Source: Geojedonia litorea (lineage in GTDB: Bacteria; Bacteroidota; Bacteroidia; Flavobacteriales; Flavobacteriaceae). Taken from it: a DNA stretch of 38,415 bases. Where the stretch lies: NCBI RefSeq assembly GCF_042654525.1, contig NZ_JBHSGP010000023.1, positions 1 through 38,415 on the forward strand. The letters are read 5' to 3'. The first letter of the stretch is position 1, and every line of letters starts with the position of its first letter. Below are positions 1 to 8,082 of this stretch, in pieces. Made by a program: the position numbers and the translations under genes. Below the pieces are notes generated by a model. The model saw nothing but the letters and a program-made list of their open reading frames with translations. It ran no database searches and had not been told where the DNA came from.

Positions 1-1842
1 ACATGCATCGGCATATAACGCTGCGATATCTGCTTCACTTGGGCCTACTGGCGCATTAGCGATACAGTCATCGATATCAGTCATTCCTGTTGGTAATGTA
101 CCTGTAAGCTCTGGTGCAGTATCGTCTTTGTTTAAAGTAAACGTAGAACTACAATTTTTACTTTGATCACATTCATCATCTACGGTATAAGTAATTGAAA
201 TTACAGAACCGTCACAAATATTTGTTGGTGCTGTTAAATCAGCATAAGCTACTGTATTTCCATCTACAGTTACCTCATAGCTTTCAGTCACAGTACCTCC
301 GCCGCCACTGGTGGTAAATCCATCTAGCCAGTTTGAAAATGCAAAATTTATATCGTCAGTACAACTAACTGAAACAGCAGTTGGACAATTTATTTCTAAA
401 GTTGGAGCAGGATTAACGGTAACGACAGCACCAGCACTATTGGTACATCCATTTCCATCTGTATAAGTATAGGTTACATTATAAGGCCCATTAGCTAAAC
501 CGGTCGCATCAAATAGTCCGCTGGCACTAACATTACCATCTACATCACTCCAAGTACCACCTGTTGGTGACGCTGTTAATTGTACAGTTAGGTTTGTACA
601 TTCAATAGAGGCATTATTGGCTGTAACAACTGGTAATGGGTTAATAGTAACTACTAGAGCTGATCGCTCACTTTCACAATTTAAATCTTCATAGGTTTGT
701 GTAACATAATAAGTTTTAGTACCTACCGTATCCGTACTAGGAATAATTGTTGCCTCCCCAGTTTCATCATCTAAAGATGTGTACCACAAATATTCTGGCC
801 CATTAGGAGTCAAAGCAACAGCGTCCGCTCCTAGGCAATAAGCAATATTCGTTGTTGTTGGCGGTTCTGGAGTAACTTTAAAAGCAGCTCCAACAAAATC
901 TTGTAAGGAGGCTGTTACAGATTGTGAATTACGCGTTTCTAATAAAAAACTTGCGAAACAGGCATTCCCTCCTGCTTCTATGATATCACCTAATGCAATA
1001 AAGCCTTCAAAAAAGGCGCCTTGGTGGTAGGTATTTGGTGGTGGAACTCCCTTACTGGGAACATTTTTTCCCTGATAAGTCCACATTGAATTTGTCATGC
1101 CATCCTGACCGCCTATTACGGATGCAGCAAACGGACCAGGACTTGGTATAGTTACATTGGCCGAATTTACGACTGCATTATTTGTTATTCCTAAAAACTT
1201 TAAATTTCCACTTGACTCATCGCCGTTTGGTGCATTAGAAGGAAGACCCGTATAAACGGCGTCAGCAGGATTATCTACCCATTGAAAAATACGAAGCTGT
1301 ACTGTACCTCCACCATTGGTGAAATTACTCAATACTAATAAATCGCCTTCGACATGCATGCCTGAAAAAGTACTATTACTTAATCCGTCGCCTTGGCGCT
1401 CAACACCTCCTAGAAAAAACCAGAGTCCAATTTGAGCATCACCATTAATGGCAAGCCTATCTCCAAAGAAATACAACCTAGTTCCGATAATTACGGCACC
1501 AGCATTAGAAATATCTCCTTTGTTATTGGTTTGACCTAAATTCCAACCCCACTCCGAAATTAAATCAGGATCTTGTGAACCTGTAGTAAATTGAGAGTCA
1601 TCTGTAGCATTAGGGTCTCTCTTAAAAACCTTCGCTGGATAAGCTGGATTATCTAATGCTGCAACCCAATCAGATATATCATTATCTCCAATAATAATTT
1701 GTGCTTCTGCTTGGTTCGCACTAAATAAAAAAAGCATAACCATGGCCAAGCCCGTTATACTTTTGGTTAAATTCTTAAAAATGAATCTACAACACAGGGG
1801 CATAAGATCATTTTTGATTTGAGTAATTTTGTACATCAACAT
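1..1842 (-). CDS. Large secreted repeat (adhesin-like) protein, N-terminal 614 residues, C-terminus off the left edge
   Basis: This frame is open without a stop from base 1842 to base 1, and a TAA lies four codons upstream of the first ATG. In-frame ATGs at 1842, 1836 and 1803 are all possible starts. The start at 1803 gives the more compact signal peptide, whose hydrophobic core runs LAMVMLFLFSA and which probably ends at AEAQ. Residues about 50-290 form a unique N-terminal region. It is followed by Ig/PKD-like repeats with the phrases typical of flavobacterial surface proteins (NGCTNSAGAVVTVNPAPT, CDGSVISITYTVDDECD). The visible end carries the module PVGPSEADIAALYAD, which recurs in the gene at the right end of the window. 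Such proteins are usually exported by the type IX system and end in a gliding-motility-type C-terminal domain; that part is outside the window, so T9SS export is inference. No enzyme motif was seen. Confidence 0.85.
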   Translation of the reverse strand, partial: MLMYKITQIKNDLMPLCCRFIFKNLTKSITGLAMVMLFLFSANQAEAQIIIGDNDISDWVAALDNPAYPAKVFKRDPNATDDSQFTTGSQDPDLISEWGWNLGQTNNKGDISNAGAVIIGTRLYFFGDRLAINGDAQIGLWFFLGGVERQGDGLSNSTFSGMHVEGDLLVLSNFTNGGGTVQLRIFQWVDNPADAVYTGLPSNAPNGDESSGNLKFLGITNNAVVNSANVTIPSPGPFAASVIGGQDGMTNSMWTYQGKNVPSKGVPPPNTYHQGAFFEGFIALGDIIEAGGNACFASFLLETRNSQSVTASLQDFVGAAFKVTPEPPTTTNIAYCLGADAVALTPNGPEYLWYTSLDDETGEATIIPSTDTVGTKTYYVTQTYEDLNCESERSALVVTINPLPVVTANNASIECTNLTVQLTASPTGGTWSDVDGNVSASGLFDATGLANGPYNVTYTYTDGNGCTNSAGAVVTVNPAPTLEINCPTAVSVSCTDDINFAFSNWLDGFTTSGGGGTVTESYEVTVDGNTVAYADLTAPTNICDGSVISITYTVDDECDQSKNCSSTFTLNKDDTAPELTGTLPTGMTDIDDCIANAPVGPSEADIAALYADAC

Positions 1843-2025
1843 AGCTTATTGTTTAATTAATAATCTGTTAACATAACAAATAATGTAGGGTGTAAAATAG
1901 ATTAACCAACCCTGGGAAACTCCAAGACTGATTTAACATAGGTGAGTTAAATACTGTAGAAAGTGGCTTAATTCTGCTATTAATCAAACCTTTATGAAAG
2001 AGAAAATTCCTTCAAACTATTAAAT

Positions 2026-2053
2026 CAAATTTAGAATTTTATTTCTGTTACAA
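2026..2053 (-). promoter_or_regulatory. Candidate promoter of the left repeat protein gene
   Basis: Read on the minus strand, TTG (2053-2051) is followed after 17 bases by TAAATTTG (2033-2026). This matches the flavobacterial pattern TTG-N17-23-TAnnTTTG. The AT-rich context makes a chance match possible, and the start codon is about 180 bases downstream. Confidence 0.4.
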
Positions 2054-2219
2054 AAATCTATATTTCATTTTTTAGACCAACGGATTGTTTTAAAAGACAA
2101 GCAACACTTTTTTGAATTTTTCGCATTATTTTGCTGGATTATCAGTTATTTTAATCGATTAAATGTTAAAGACATCTTAAAAATCGATGAAGTTCACATT
2201 TTTGTACATTCTAAACTTA

Positions 2220-2240
2220 GTTGAAGTAAAATACTTCAAC
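2220..2240. repeat. Perfect 9-bp inverted repeat, possible operator
   Basis: GTTGAAGTA and its exact reverse complement TACTTCAAC are separated by AAA. The dyad lies about 50 bases upstream of the candidate -7 element and 80 bases upstream of the TlpA-like lipoprotein start. There is no T-run after it, so a terminator is unlikely. A dimeric regulator site is the simplest reading. Confidence 0.55.
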
Positions 2241-2291
2241 ACGATATGTTAATTATTAATAAAATGGCTCTGTAAACTTGAATAATCTCAT

Positions 2292-2299
2292 TATTTTTG
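2292..2299 (+). promoter_or_regulatory. Candidate -7 element of the TlpA-like lipoprotein gene
   Basis: TATTTTTG is an exact match to TAnnTTTG and would place the transcript start about 15 bases before the ATG at 2322. No TTG occurs at the standard spacing upstream, which fits a promoter that needs an activator, or a chance match. Confidence 0.4.
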
Positions 2300-2321
2300 A
2301 TAAAATTCAAAATTATTCCTA

Positions 2322-3698
2322 ATGAAGTATGTACTTTTTTTATGTTGCGCCATGACCATGGTTGCATGTAAAACCGAACCTAAAATTAATTACGCCCTTT
2401 TATCTGGAAAAGTAACTAATGCTACCACCGATAAAGTAACTGTATACAGCGTAGATTTCGATCAAGAAATTAGCATTAAACCAGATGGCACTTTTGCTGA
2501 TACCCTAAAGCTTACAGAACCTGGTTTTTATGACTTTAGTATTGGTAGAGAAGTCACTAAAATTTACCTTAAACATGGCGATGTTTTAAACATTTCAGTA
2601 GATCAAAATTTATTTGATGAAACTATAAAATATTCAGGGAAAGGTGCGGTAGAGAATAATTATTTGGCTACAAAGCAACAAAATAATGAAAAGCACACTG
2701 ACAATTCCCAAGAACTTTATTTGTTAGATGAACAAGCATTCAAAACTAAAGTAGAAGAATTAAAGCAAAGCAATGCATCCTTATTATCAGAATTAATTGA
2801 TGCTGACCCAAATTTTATTGCAGATGAAACCAAAAATCTTGAATACGATAGTTATTCATTGTTAACTGCTTATGAAGGAAGTCATAAGTACTACACCAAA
2901 AATGAAGAATTTACAGTTTCTGAAACCTTCTTACCTGAAGCTTTAAAGCAATTAACTTTTGATGACTCAAAAGCCTACAAAAATTCATCTTCTTATAAAA
3001 ATATGGCATTTAGAAAGGTATTAGATACCATTTTTGACACTATTGGAGAAGACTACCAAAACGCTTCTACAGAACATTTAAAAACGATTACAGAAATTCA
3101 AATTCCTGCTTTAAAAAATGATGTGATCAGATATTTAGGAAGTTTCTTAATTTCGCCTGGCAACCCTAATATGGAATCGGTATATACTTTTTTCACCAAC
3201 AATGTTACGGATTCTAAAATCAAAGAAAATCTTGATGCAACCTATGCCAAAGGTAAAGACTTGGTTAGAGGTAAACCATCACCTCAATTTACTAATTATG
3301 AAAATCATAAAGGAGGCACGCTTTCACTTGCCGATTTAAAAGGAAAATATGTTTACATAGATGTTTGGGCAACTTGGTGCGGACCTTGCAAAAGAGAAAT
3401 ACCCTACCTAAAAGAAGTTGAAACTCAATTTCACGGTAAAAACATTGAGTTTGTAAGCACCTCTATTGATGTCGCCAAAGATCATGACAAATGGGATGCT
3501 ATGGTAAGGGATATGCAATTAGGTGGTGTTCAGCTTTTCGCTGATAATGATTGGAAATCGCAATTTGTAACTGATTATGCTATTGAAGGAATTCCAAGAT
3601 TTATTTTAGTTGATCCAGATGGTAATATAATAAGTGCTGATGCCCCTAGACCTTCAAATCCAAAATTGGTTGAACTGTTTAACTCTTTAAAAATTTAG
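2322..3698 (+). CDS. TlpA/ResA-like thioredoxin-fold lipoprotein
   Basis: This is a predicted cell-envelope thiol:disulfide oxidoreductase. The first 16 residues form a lipoprotein signal with lipobox MVAC, so Cys16 is the likely lipidated residue. Residues about 25-105 are a beta-rich region like the N-terminal domain (DUF4369-type) found in many Bacteroidota TlpA proteins. A helical middle region follows. The C-terminal thioredoxin domain (about 318-458) has the active site W352-C-G-P-C356 and a cis-proline segment in GIPRFILVDPDG. The architecture is typical of the family in this phylum. The substrate is unknown. The gene stands alone, preceded by an inverted repeat and a -7 element and followed by a shared terminator with the convergent nnr gene. 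Confidence 0.88.
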   Translation: MKYVLFLCCAMTMVACKTEPKINYALLSGKVTNATTDKVTVYSVDFDQEISIKPDGTFADTLKLTEPGFYDFSIGREVTKIYLKHGDVLNISVDQNLFDETIKYSGKGAVENNYLATKQQNNEKHTDNSQELYLLDEQAFKTKVEELKQSNASLLSELIDADPNFIADETKNLEYDSYSLLTAYEGSHKYYTKNEEFTVSETFLPEALKQLTFDDSKAYKNSSSYKNMAFRKVLDTIFDTIGEDYQNASTEHLKTITEIQIPALKNDVIRYLGSFLISPGNPNMESVYTFFTNNVTDSKIKENLDATYAKGKDLVRGKPSPQFTNYENHKGGTLSLADLKGKYVYIDVWATWCGPCKREIPYLKEVETQFHGKNIEFVSTSIDVAKDHDKWDAMVRDMQLGGVQLFADNDWKSQFVTDYAIEGIPRFILVDPDGNIISADAPRPSNPKLVELFNSLKI

Positions 3699-3717
3699 TT
3701 CAAATTATATCTAATAG

Positions 3718-3752
3718 AAAAGAGCCGCCTATTAAATGTGGCTCTTTTTTTT
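3718..3752. terminator. Bidirectional terminator hairpin
   Basis: AAAAGAGCC (3718-3726) pairs with GGCTCTTTT (3740-3748) around a 13-base loop and runs into a T-tract on the plus strand. The flanking A-run gives a T-tract on the other strand, so it can serve both the lipoprotein gene and the convergent nnr gene. Confidence 0.85.
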
Positions 3753-3765
3753 AGGTTAAAAGTGC

Positions 3766-5319
3766 TCAATTAGTTTCTTCATTAGTTGAGCTCTGTTCTT
3801 GTGGTTCAGGCTGCGCAAATAAATCTAAATAAGCGCTGCTCAATGTTTCTATAACATCGCTGGCAATCAAACTTTGATACCCCGTGCTTTCAACTGCAAT
3901 ATCTGCAGCCCTTCCGTGTAAATAAACGCCAAATATAGTGGCAACCAAAGGTTCATAACCTTGAGCAATAAGTCCAGTAATAATACCTGTGAGTACGTCA
4001 CCAGAACCAGCAGTGGCTAATCCTGGATTGCCCGTCGTATTGATATAGCATGTATCTAAAAACACGGTTACAGTATGTGCACCTTTAATGACGATAATAA
4101 GCTGATACTTTTTAGACAAAACCTTAACTTTTTCGAGCTTATCAAAATCATCGGTCCAGGCTCCAATCAAGCGTTCTAATTCCTTTGAATGAGGCGTTAA
4201 AACTGTTTGTTTTGGGATTAATTTTAAAAGTGATTTCTTTATGGAAAGAAGATTTAAAGCATCGGCATCCAAAACCAGTGGTTTCTTATTTTCTTTTAAA
4301 AAATTTTCGAATGCGACAAGGGTATAATTTTCGGTCCCCAACCCCACTCCAATACCAATGGCTCTAGCATTAATTTCAAATTTAATGTCGGATATATGAT
4401 TAGTATTACTATCGGTAATCACCATGGCTTCAGGGAATGACGCTTGAAGCGCATTATACCCACATTTTGGAATAAACGCAGTAATTAAACCTGCTCCCGA
4501 CGACAGCGCGCCTCTACTAGCTAGAGTCACTGCTCCAATTTTACCGTAACTCCCTCCTATGATTAAGGCATGCCCGTAATCACCTTTATGCGAAAATTTA
4601 GCTCTCGGTTTGTACAATGGTAACACTTCATATTTCCCAATGAGTTCGATGTTAGTTTCAACGATTGACAAATAATCCTGATCTAGTCCAATATCTAATA
4701 CATCCCAATGTTGTGTAAACTTTGCGGTTTGTGGAAGAAAGAACACCAATTTGGCCGATTGAAAACTTAAGGTAAAATTTGCCCAAACAACCCCATTTTC
4801 ATCTTCAGGCACTTTATCCATATAAAGTCCAGACGGAATATCAACTGCAAGCGTAAATGCTTTTGAAGCTCTAAAATGCTGAAACAAACCTTTTATCCAA
4901 TCGTCTGCTGGCCGATTCAACCCTATGCCAAAAACAGCATCTATAATAATATCCTTTTTATCTAGTGAAGGAAAGTCTTCCTTACAACTTAATAAGGTAG
5001 GCCATTCTTTTGTTGTCTGTTTTATTAGGTCATAATTGATCAAAAAATCTTTAGATCTTTTGTCACTACAATTGACCACGTAGGTTTTTACGTTGTAACC
5101 ATGGGTAACTAAATGTCGGGCAATCACCAAACCATCGCCACCATTATTTCCTATCCCACAAAACACATGAACAGGCACTTGAGCACCTTGGATTCGCATA
5201 TGCAACCAATTAAAAATTTGCATTCCTGCGCGTTCCATTAAATCTGCTGAAGCTATTTGCTGCTTTTTTACTGTTAGCTCATCCGCTTTATAAATTTGTT
5301 CTTTAGAAAGGATCTTCAT
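3766..5319 (-). CDS. nnr: Bifunctional NAD(P)HX epimerase / ADP-dependent NAD(P)HX dehydratase
   Basis: This is a metabolite repair enzyme that converts hydrated NADH/NADPH back to the active cofactor; it is cytoplasmic. The 517-residue length is that of the fused YjeF_N-YjeF_C form. The N-terminal epimerase half (about 1-215) has the phosphate-binding GIGNNGGDG and the DIPSG segment. The C-terminal ribokinase-like half (about 235-500) shows HKGDYGHALIIGG, the VLDADALNL and LTPHSKELERL segments and the ATP-site GNPGLATAGSGDVLTGI with the catalytic Asp. A short acidic, glutamine-rich tail ends the protein. It is divergent from the threonine operon and convergent with the lipoprotein gene, so it is probably a single-gene unit. 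Confidence 0.95.
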   Translation of the reverse strand: MKILSKEQIYKADELTVKKQQIASADLMERAGMQIFNWLHMRIQGAQVPVHVFCGIGNNGGDGLVIARHLVTHGYNVKTYVVNCSDKRSKDFLINYDLIKQTTKEWPTLLSCKEDFPSLDKKDIIIDAVFGIGLNRPADDWIKGLFQHFRASKAFTLAVDIPSGLYMDKVPEDENGVVWANFTLSFQSAKLVFFLPQTAKFTQHWDVLDIGLDQDYLSIVETNIELIGKYEVLPLYKPRAKFSHKGDYGHALIIGGSYGKIGAVTLASRGALSSGAGLITAFIPKCGYNALQASFPEAMVITDSNTNHISDIKFEINARAIGIGVGLGTENYTLVAFENFLKENKKPLVLDADALNLLSIKKSLLKLIPKQTVLTPHSKELERLIGAWTDDFDKLEKVKVLSKKYQLIIVIKGAHTVTVFLDTCYINTTGNPGLATAGSGDVLTGIITGLIAQGYEPLVATIFGVYLHGRAADIAVESTGYQSLIASDVIETLSSAYLDLFAQPEPQEQSSTNEETN

Positions 5320-5337
5320 ATTGAACTGTTAAATCTC

Positions 5338-5365
5338 AAAAAACCTTTAATGAAACTGGTTTTTT
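5338..5365. repeat. AT-rich hairpin between nnr and the threonine leader
   Basis: AAAAAACC (5338-5345) pairs with GGTTTTTT (5358-5365) around a 12-base loop. On the plus strand it resembles a weak terminator, which could shield the thr promoter from readthrough. It lies in the expected 5' leader of nnr on the minus strand. It is AT-rich and may be chance. Confidence 0.3.
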
Positions 5366-5429
5366 ATTAAATTAAAGTTGATAATTTCAATGATTCGACA
5401 AAAAAAATCATTTTATTTTTTTATTGATT

Positions 5430-5446
5430 CAAAAATAATACTTTTG
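5430..5446. promoter_or_regulatory. Back-to-back divergent -7 elements for nnr (-) and the threonine leader (+)
   Basis: On the plus strand TACTTTTG (5439-5446) and on the minus strand TATTTTTG (5437-5430) are both exact matches to TAnnTTTG and are separated by one base, forming an imperfect dyad. The plus element would start the transcript near 5453, about 12 bases before the leader ATG at 5465. No TTG at standard spacing is present for either direction. Confidence 0.5.
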
Positions 5447-5464
5447 GGGGGTAATACTACTATA

Positions 5465-5569
5465 ATGAATTATAGAACAATCAATAATGTGAACAATATT
5501 ATGTCTTCATTAAGCGAAAATACCGCTTTAGTTATTACTTTTACCTCTACAATCACCCCTTTGGGGTAA
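5465..5569 (+). CDS. thrL: Threonine operon leader peptide (34 residues)
   Basis: This short ORF ends 65 bases before thrA and looks like a leader peptide, not a structural protein. It starts MNYRTINNV and ends in a run in which Thr occupies codons 25, 27, 29 and 31, with Ile at 24 and 30 (VITFTSTITPLG). Six of 34 residues are Thr and four are Ile, the pattern expected if ribosome stalling senses threonine, and isoleucine made from it. The start at 5465 follows the predicted transcript start by about 12 bases; an internal ATG at 5501 would give a 22-residue version. A longer upstream-extended reading of this frame would begin before the predicted promoter. The nucleotide sequence forms alternative hairpins, described separately. 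The sequence is not the gammaproteobacterial thrL, so homology is not claimed, only analogous role. Confidence 0.7.
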   Translation: MNYRTINNVNNIMSSLSENTALVITFTSTITPLG

Positions 5570-5572
5570 GCG
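5512..5572 (+). promoter_or_regulatory. Attenuator-like leader RNA with mutually exclusive pairings
   Basis: AAGCG at 5512-5516 can pair with CGCTT at 5524-5528. That same CGCTT can instead pair with AAGCG at 5568-5572, just at the leader stop codon. Between them ACCCC (5555-5559) and GGGGT (5563-5567) form a compact hairpin that contains the last Thr codon. A ribosome stalled in the Thr codons would cover the region between the competing segments. I see no U-tract after the hairpin, so the output could be Rho-dependent or post-initiation control instead of a classic intrinsic terminator. Confidence 0.5.
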
Positions 5573-5634
5573 CTATTATTTCAGATCATTTATAAACCTA
5601 TTCTATTATAATTTAATCTATTAAACGATTAACA

Positions 5635-8079
5635 ATGAACGTATTAAAATTTGGAGGAACCTCGGTTGGTTCAACTAATAATATAAACAATGTAATATCC
5701 ATTTTAGAAACCTATTCTAAAAAACAACAAGTAATTGCCGTTGTATCTGCCGTTGGCGGGATAACTGATAAACTATTAAAAGCTGGAGAATTGGCTCAAA
5801 GCAAAGACGAAGCTTATTTAAATGCCTTTGAAGAAATTAAAAGTATTCATCTTAAACTCCTTTCAGATTTAAACCCAAAGCTAGATCAGAAAATCAAGAA
5901 TACCTTAGAGGATAAATTGGCGAATTTAAAAAGTCTTTTGGATGGTATTTTCTTGATTAATGAACTTTCTCCAAAAACATCTGATAAGTTAGTAAGTTTT
6001 GGTGAGTTATTGTCCTCATATATCATAGCAGAATCTATGAAGGCAAGAGGATTAGATGCACTTAGAAAGAATAGCCAAGACCTAATAGTAACCAACTCCA
6101 ATTTTACAAGGGCCGAAGTCAATTATGAAATCACCAATACTAATATTGTAGGTTACTTTACCGAGGCAAAACAGCAAATCACCATATTACCTGGTTTTAT
6201 TTCAAAATCACAATCTGGTGAAATCACAACACTAGGTCGTGGTGGATCCGATTTTACTGCTGCAATTGTTGCGGCTGCTTTAAATGTTGAACGATTGGAA
6301 ATTTGGACAGACGTAAGTGGCATGTTTACTGCAAATCCAAAACTGGTTAAACAAGCTTATCCTATTGAAAGTCTGTCGTATCAGGAGGCTATGGAGTTGT
6401 CACACTTTGGAGCCAAAGTACTTTATCCTCCAACAGTGCAACCTGTGTTAGATTTAAATATTCCTATTCATATAAAAAATACACTAGAGCCCAATGCTGC
6501 TGGAACCAAAATTTCGGCAGATGCCGTGGTTAAAGTGAGTCCTGTAAAAGGAATTAGCAATATTGATCAAATCGCTTTATTGACACTTCAAGGCAATGGA
6601 ATGGTTGGCATACCAGGATTTTCAAAACGTTTATTTGAAACTCTGGCGCAGGAAAAAATCAATGTGATTTTAATTACCCAAGCCTCTTCCGAACACTCTA
6701 TCTGTATAGGAATTGATCAAAAAGAGGCGATTAGAGCACAACAAGCTATAGACCTGGCCTTTGAAAATGAAATTTCATTACATAAAATTGATCCTATAAT
6801 TGTTGAAATCGATTTATCTATAGTCGCTTTAGTTGGAGATCAAATGAAAAGCCATCAGGGCATTAGTGGTAAAATGTTCAGCGCGTTGGGCAAAAACAAT
6901 ATTAATGTAAGAGCCATTGCGCAAGGTGCTTCAGAAAAAAACATTTCTGCCGTAATTAATAATAAAGACGTTAAAAAAGCACTCAATGCATTGCATGAGC
7001 AATTTTTTGAAGTCAAAACCAAACAGCTCAATGTTTATATTACCGGTATTGGAAATGTTGGAGAAAAATTAATTGAACAGATAGAGCAACAACATAGTTT
7101 CTTAAAAAAGAACCTTCAAATTGACCTTCGCATTATCGGTATGTCCAATTCCAGAAAAATGATCTTTAATGAAAAAGGAATTGACCTTTCAAATTGGGCT
7201 TCACAGTTTCATTATGCAGAAAAATCAGACTTAAAAGGCTTTTTGAAAAGAGCTGTTGATTTTAATTTGCGCAATAGCATATTTGTAGATATTACAGCCA
7301 GCGAAGAGGTTGCCGATATGTATGCTGAATACTTGAAAAATAGTATTGCCGTTGTGGCTTGTAATAAAATTGCTTGTGCCGATACTTATGATCGTTACAA
7401 ACAGCTGCAAGATCTTTCACTAAAATACAATACGCCATTTTTATACGAAACCAATGTTGGTGCAGGATTACCAATTATTAACACTCTTAAAAACCTTGTA
7501 GCATCAGGAGATAAAGTAACTAGTATCCAGGCAGTATTATCTGGAAGTTTGAATTTTATTTTTAATAATTTTAGTGACCGAAAAAATTTCCACGATACGG
7601 TGAAACAAGCGCAATATGAAGGTTATACTGAACCTGACCCTAGAATTGATTTAAGCGGTATTGATGTAGCAAGAAAAGTTTTGATTTTAGCTAGAGAAAA
7701 TAGAACAAATCTTAATTTGGAAGATATTGAAAATGAGTCCTTTTTAACGGAAGCAAATCGAAATAGTAAGTCCATTGACGATTTCTACGAAACGCTTATT
7801 GAAGATGAAGCACATTTTCAAAATTTATATGCTTCAGCAAAAGCTAAAAACTGTCGATTGAAATACGTAGCCGAATTCAATAAAGGTAAAGCCAAAGTTG
7901 GCCTTAAGGAAATTCCCGAAGGACATCCATTTTACAGTTTAGAAGGAAAAGATAATATCGTTATGTTCTACACCGCACGTTATCCTGAACAACCTTTAAT
8001 CATAAAAGGTGCTGGTGCTGGTGCTGATGTAACGGCTTCAGGGTTATTTGCCGATATTATTAAAATTGGAAATAAATAA
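5635..8079 (+). CDS. thrA: Bifunctional aspartate kinase / homoserine dehydrogenase I
   Basis: It catalyses the first and third steps from aspartate to homoserine. The 814-residue length equals the fused ThrA class. The aspartokinase domain starts with KFGGTSVG at residues 4-11 and has the TTLGRGGSDFTAA substrate motif. Two ACT-type regulatory segments follow (about 310-450), the usual site of threonine feedback. The homoserine dehydrogenase part has the NAD(P)-binding GIGNVGEKLI near residue 470, ETNVGAGLPIINTL, VLSGSLNFIFN near 635 and the catalytic EPDPRIDLSGIDVARK segment. It is the first structural gene of thrABC, only three bases before thrB, and is preceded by the Thr-rich leader. Synthesis is probably controlled both by feedback and through the leader. 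Confidence 0.96.
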   Translation: MNVLKFGGTSVGSTNNINNVISILETYSKKQQVIAVVSAVGGITDKLLKAGELAQSKDEAYLNAFEEIKSIHLKLLSDLNPKLDQKIKNTLEDKLANLKSLLDGIFLINELSPKTSDKLVSFGELLSSYIIAESMKARGLDALRKNSQDLIVTNSNFTRAEVNYEITNTNIVGYFTEAKQQITILPGFISKSQSGEITTLGRGGSDFTAAIVAAALNVERLEIWTDVSGMFTANPKLVKQAYPIESLSYQEAMELSHFGAKVLYPPTVQPVLDLNIPIHIKNTLEPNAAGTKISADAVVKVSPVKGISNIDQIALLTLQGNGMVGIPGFSKRLFETLAQEKINVILITQASSEHSICIGIDQKEAIRAQQAIDLAFENEISLHKIDPIIVEIDLSIVALVGDQMKSHQGISGKMFSALGKNNINVRAIAQGASEKNISAVINNKDVKKALNALHEQFFEVKTKQLNVYITGIGNVGEKLIEQIEQQHSFLKKNLQIDLRIIGMSNSRKMIFNEKGIDLSNWASQFHYAEKSDLKGFLKRAVDFNLRNSIFVDITASEEVADMYAEYLKNSIAVVACNKIACADTYDRYKQLQDLSLKYNTPFLYETNVGAGLPIINTLKNLVASGDKVTSIQAVLSGSLNFIFNNFSDRKNFHDTVKQAQYEGYTEPDPRIDLSGIDVARKVLILARENRTNLNLEDIENESFLTEANRNSKSIDDFYETLIEDEAHFQNLYASAKAKNCRLKYVAEFNKGKAKVGLKEIPEGHPFYSLEGKDNIVMFYTARYPEQPLIIKGAGAGADVTASGLFADIIKIGNK

Positions 8080-8082
8080 TAC

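Larger units (their letters stand above)
1843..2321. other. Intergenic region between divergent genes
   Basis: This 479-base AT-rich gap separates the left repeat protein (minus) from the TlpA-like lipoprotein (plus). I see no convincing gene in it. It holds a candidate minus-strand promoter at 2026-2053, a perfect inverted repeat at 2220-2240 and a plus-strand -7 element at 2292-2299. If the minus promoter is right, the left gene has a 5' untranslated leader of roughly 175 bases. I could not assign that leader to any known riboswitch. Confidence 0.6.

Noticed and set aside
5338..5365. Functional intrinsic terminator before the thr leader
   Set aside because: The stem is mostly A-T with only two G-C pairs and no plus-strand gene ends nearby; listed only as a hairpin.
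5378..5464. Upstream extension of the Thr leader ORF to 63 residues
   Set aside because: It would start before the predicted transcript start near 5453; the 34-residue form fits the promoter.
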